A DNA stretch of 15,440 nt, taken from positions 1-15,440 of the forward strand of contig CANGSN010000019.1 in assembly GCA_947455805.1 (NCBI GenBank), read 5' to 3'. The DNA comes from Planctomycetota bacterium (GTDB lineage: Bacteria; Planctomycetota; UBA1135; UBA2386). The translations under genes were made by a program, and so were the position numbers. Shown piece after piece: positions 13,505 to 15,440 of this stretch (position 1 is the first letter of the stretch; every line of letters begins with the position of its first letter). The notes below the pieces were generated by a model that saw only the letters and a program-made list of their open reading frames with translations, was not told the origin of the DNA and searched no databases.

Positions 13505-13941
13505 CGTTCCGCACCCGCCTGCGCTACCGCTTCGGCGACATCGACGACGCCGGCATCGCCTACTACCCGAAGCTGCTTCACTACTTCCACTGCGCCTTCG
13601 AGGACTGGTGGAGCGACGGGCTCGGCCGGCCCTACCCGCAGGTGCTGCACGACGACAAGCTCGGCTTCCCGGCGGTGAAGCTCGAAGCCGAGTTCTTCGC
13701 GCCGATCCGCTACGGCGACGAACCGTGGGTCCACCTCGGCGTGCTGCACCTCGGCAACGGCTCGGTCGAGTTCGGCTTCTGGATGACGCGCGGCGACGAT
13801 CCGCGGCCGCTGTGCCGCGCCCGCGTGCGCACCGCCACGGTCGACATGGCGACGATGCAGAAGTGCCCGGTGCCAGCACACTGGCGCGAACGCTTCCAGC
13901 CGTTCCTGCTGCGCGAAGAGGACTTCCCGCGTGGGCGGTGA
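13501..13941 (+). CDS. 4-hydroxybenzoyl-CoA thioesterase-like (hotdog) acyl-CoA thioesterase
   Basis: The 146-residue protein has the length and fold pattern of the YbgC/FadM/4HBT thioesterases, which hydrolyse acyl- or aroyl-CoA. Residues 9-37 (YRFGDIDDAGIAYYPKLLHY...) match the catalytic loop and long hotdog helix. D15 in FGDIDDAG is the equivalent of the catalytic aspartate of Pseudomonas 4-hydroxybenzoyl-CoA thioesterase (FGDCDPAG). A later strand region (about 53-77, KLGFPAVKLEAEFFAPIRYGD) matches the family. The substrate cannot be told. The ATG shares four bases with the exonuclease stop (ATGA), and its end overlaps the next gene by 11 bases, so these three are a translationally coupled operon. 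No biochemical link between nuclease and thioesterase is evident; shared expression may simply reflect gene packing. Confidence 0.88.
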   Translation: MTFRTRLRYRFGDIDDAGIAYYPKLLHYFHCAFEDWWSDGLGRPYPQVLHDDKLGFPAVKLEAEFFAPIRYGDEPWVHLGVLHLGNGSVEFGFWMTRGDDPRPLCRARVRTATVDMATMQKCPVPAHWRERFQPFLLREEDFPRGR

Positions 13942-14713
13942 GCCGCTCCTAGGGCCAGCGAACCGTCCCCGCGCACTGCTGGCGCTGGGCTTGGCCCTAG
14001 GCACGCTGGTGTTCACGCGGCTGCGCGGCGAGGTCGGCTTCTACGTGGACATCCACCTCTGGCTGCAGGAACTCGGGGTCTCGGAGCCGGTGCGCAACCT
14101 CGACACATCGCTGCTGCTGGTGCTCGCCTGCCTCGCCGCCGCTGCCATCGCCTACGGCCCGCGGCGCACCCTCGCGGGCCTCGGCCTCACTGGCTCGCTG
14201 CCGCGCGGCCTGGCCTTCGCCGCCATCGCCGGCCTGCCGATGCTGGTCCTCGGCTTCATCGGACGCACCACGGTGCGTTGCGACTTCGACACCCTGCGCG
14301 GAACCGTCATCGCCCCGTTCGTCGAAGAACTGTGCTTCCGCGCCACGCTGGTCGGCATCGCCGTGCGCGGAGGATTGGCTCCGTTCTGGCCCACCACGAT
14401 CCTGGCCGGCCTGCTGTTCGGCGCGATGCACGTGCCGTGGAACTCGTCGCTCGACAGCCAGCACATGGGCGTCTTCCTGGTCCCCACTGCCGGCGGCGTC
14501 TGGTACGCCTGGATCCTGCGCGCCCACGAGTGGAACCTCTGGACCACGATCGGCCTGCACGCGGTCATGAACGGCGCCTGGATGGTGTTCGCACTGGCAC
14601 CCGACGCCGCTGGCGGACTGTGGGCCAACCTCAGCCGCGCCGCGACGATCGGGCTCGGCACCTGGCTGACCCTGCGCCATCTGCGCCGCACGCCTCGCAT
14701 CGCCCCCGGCTGA
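13931..14713 (+). CDS. CPBP-family intramembrane glutamic protease (CAAX/Rce1-like)
   Basis: The 260-residue membrane protein carries the three CPBP (Abi/CAAX) motifs: EELCFR (E132-E133...R137), FGAMH (F163-H167) and HAVMN (H210-N214). In Rce1-type proteases these line the active site inside the membrane. Hydrophobic segments lie at about 13-29, 59-75, 91-110, 138-146, 152-166, 178-196, 205-223 and 232-248, giving six to eight helices. It starts with GTG at 13931, overlapping the thioesterase by 11 bases. Members process lipidated or membrane proteins, and some give self-immunity to bacteriocins; no bacteriocin gene is nearby. The order nuclease-thioesterase-CPBP suggests cotranscription. The gene converges with the ABC ATPase, 67 bases away, with no clear terminator between. 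Confidence 0.9.
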   Translation: MGGEPLLGPANRPRALLALGLALGTLVFTRLRGEVGFYVDIHLWLQELGVSEPVRNLDTSLLLVLACLAAAAIAYGPRRTLAGLGLTGSLPRGLAFAAIAGLPMLVLGFIGRTTVRCDFDTLRGTVIAPFVEELCFRATLVGIAVRGGLAPFWPTTILAGLLFGAMHVPWNSSLDSQHMGVFLVPTAGGVWYAWILRAHEWNLWTTIGLHAVMNGAWMVFALAPDAAGGLWANLSRAATIGLGTWLTLRHLRRTPRIAPG

Positions 14714-14780
14714 CCATCACGACGATGCGCCAAGCTTGGTTGTGCATTCGCCCGCAGAACGAATCAGCCCAGGTTGCTCG

Positions 14781-15440
14781 TCAGCGCCCTTCCGGCAGAC
14801 GAAACACGCGCGGGAAGTAGCCGCTCGCCGCTTCGCCGCGCACGCCGAACACCACCGTGAGCGCCTCGCTCGACAGCGCCTGCTCCGGCGGCCCGTCGGC
14901 GAACACGCGCCCTTGGTGCAGCAGCACCACGCGATCGCACACCGGCGCCAGCAGGTTCAGGTCGTGCGATGCCACCAGCGCGCCGCGACCGGCGGCCGCG
15001 AAACGCCGGAGCATGCCGACCAGCTGCAGCGCGTGCTCGAGGTCGAGGTTGTTCGTCGGCTCGTCGAGCAACAGCAGTGGCGCCTCGGTCGCCAGCGCGC
15101 GCGCGACGGCGATGCGCCGCTGTTCGCCACCCGACAACGTCGTCACGCGCCGATCGGCGAACGCCAGCGCGTCGACCATCGTCAGCGCGCGTTCGATCGC
15201 CGCCAGATCGTCCGGCCGCAGCGCCTCGCCGCGGCCGCGGTGCGGATGCCGTCCCATCGTCACCAGCTCGCGGCCGGTGAACTCGAACGGCGTGTCGACG
15301 CCCTGCGGCACGAACGCCAGCTGCCGCGCGCGCGCACGCCCGGGCCATTCCGCCAGCGGGCGGCCTTCGAGTTCGATGCGGCCGCGATCGGGCGCCAGCG
15401 CGCCGACCAGCGTGCGCAGCAGCGTCGTCTTGCCGGCGCC
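14781..15440 (-). CDS. ABC transporter ATP-binding protein, FecE/BtuD/HmuV type (5' end cut off)
   Basis: Only the last 219 residues are in the window; the frame is open to the edge, which falls at the Walker A motif (GAGKTTLL, the first residues visible). The Q-loop VPQG follows about 40 residues later. Then come FTGRELVTMGRHPHRG, typical of the FecCD-linked ATPases for siderophores, haem or vitamin B12, the signature LSGGEQRR (102-109), Walker B LLLLDEPTNNLD and the H-loop SHDLN (H159). All catalytic residues visible are intact. The C-terminus (PEQALSSEALTVVFGV) is also as in this subfamily. The permease and binding-protein genes should lie to the right, outside the window. Substrate is undetermined. 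The frame continues past the GTG at 15311, which is internal, not the start. Confidence 0.92.
   Translation of the reverse strand, partial: GAGKTTLLRTLVGALAPDRGRIELEGRPLAEWPGRARARQLAFVPQGVDTPFEFTGRELVTMGRHPHRGRGEALRPDDLAAIERALTMVDALAFADRRVTTLSGGEQRRIAVARALATEAPLLLLDEPTNNLDLEHALQLVGMLRRFAAAGRGALVASHDLNLLAPVCDRVVLLHQGRVFADGPPEQALSSEALTVVFGVRGEAASGYFPRVFRLPEGR

Noticed and set aside
13931..14713. CPBP protease as bacteriocin immunity or phage-abortive (Abi) gene
   Set aside because: The family name invites this, but no bacteriocin, modification or export gene is nearby; a general membrane-protease role is equally likely.

Overview
This is a GC-rich bacterial chromosomal window with 16 protein-coding genes that I accept (one cut by the right edge) and one tRNA. 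The lineage cannot be fixed from the sequence. A deep-branching, Planctomycetota-like bacterium fits best: few Shine-Dalgarno sites, several GTG starts, a secreted protein with DxDGD calcium repeats, and an ECF sigma/anti-sigma cassette. Myxococcota or another environmental high-GC group is possible. I see no insertion sequence, CRISPR array, prophage or integrase, so this looks like core or near-core chromosome.

Layout. A near-perfect intrinsic terminator (41-84) closes an operon to the left. A frataxin/CyaY gene (+) follows. From 572 to 8331 every gene is on the minus strand. In transcription order these are a secreted protein with calcium repeats; an ECF sigma factor, zinc-finger anti-sigma factor and RseB-like periplasmic protein (an envelope-stress cassette); a small hypothetical protein; an AAA+/Fis regulator that lacks the sigma-54-contacting loop; an RluA-type pseudouridine synthase; and a multi-pass membrane histidine kinase. 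tRNA-Arg(CCG), with its own promoter, and an M61 aminopeptidase with a PDZ domain lie on the plus strand. Facing them on the minus strand are a tandem-CDGSH iron-sulfur protein, LexA and a small tail-anchored protein. The right part holds, on the plus strand, a hemerythrin-like protein and a tight cluster of DEDDh exonuclease, hotdog thioesterase and CPBP intramembrane protease. An incomplete FecE/BtuD-type ABC ATPase on the minus strand runs off the edge.

How the parts work together. The sigma, anti-sigma and RseB-like genes form a probable signal-transduction unit: the sigma and anti-sigma genes overlap by ATGA, and a GGAACC-N17-GTCACA promoter sits directly before the sigma gene, as expected for autoregulation. 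The predicted start site falls almost on the GTG codon, implying a leaderless mRNA. lexA is preceded by TTTG-N5-CAAA inside a plausible promoter, suggesting SOS autoregulation. The small membrane protein just upstream of lexA has its own palindrome between promoter hexamers. Iron-linked proteins recur (CyaY, CDGSH, hemerythrin-like, siderophore/heme/B12-type ATPase) but are not in one operon.

I did not find a clear undescribed multigene defence or mobile system. The best leads are the degenerate AAA+/Fis regulator, the leaderless ECF promoter, the candidate LexA box, and the small membrane protein beside lexA.
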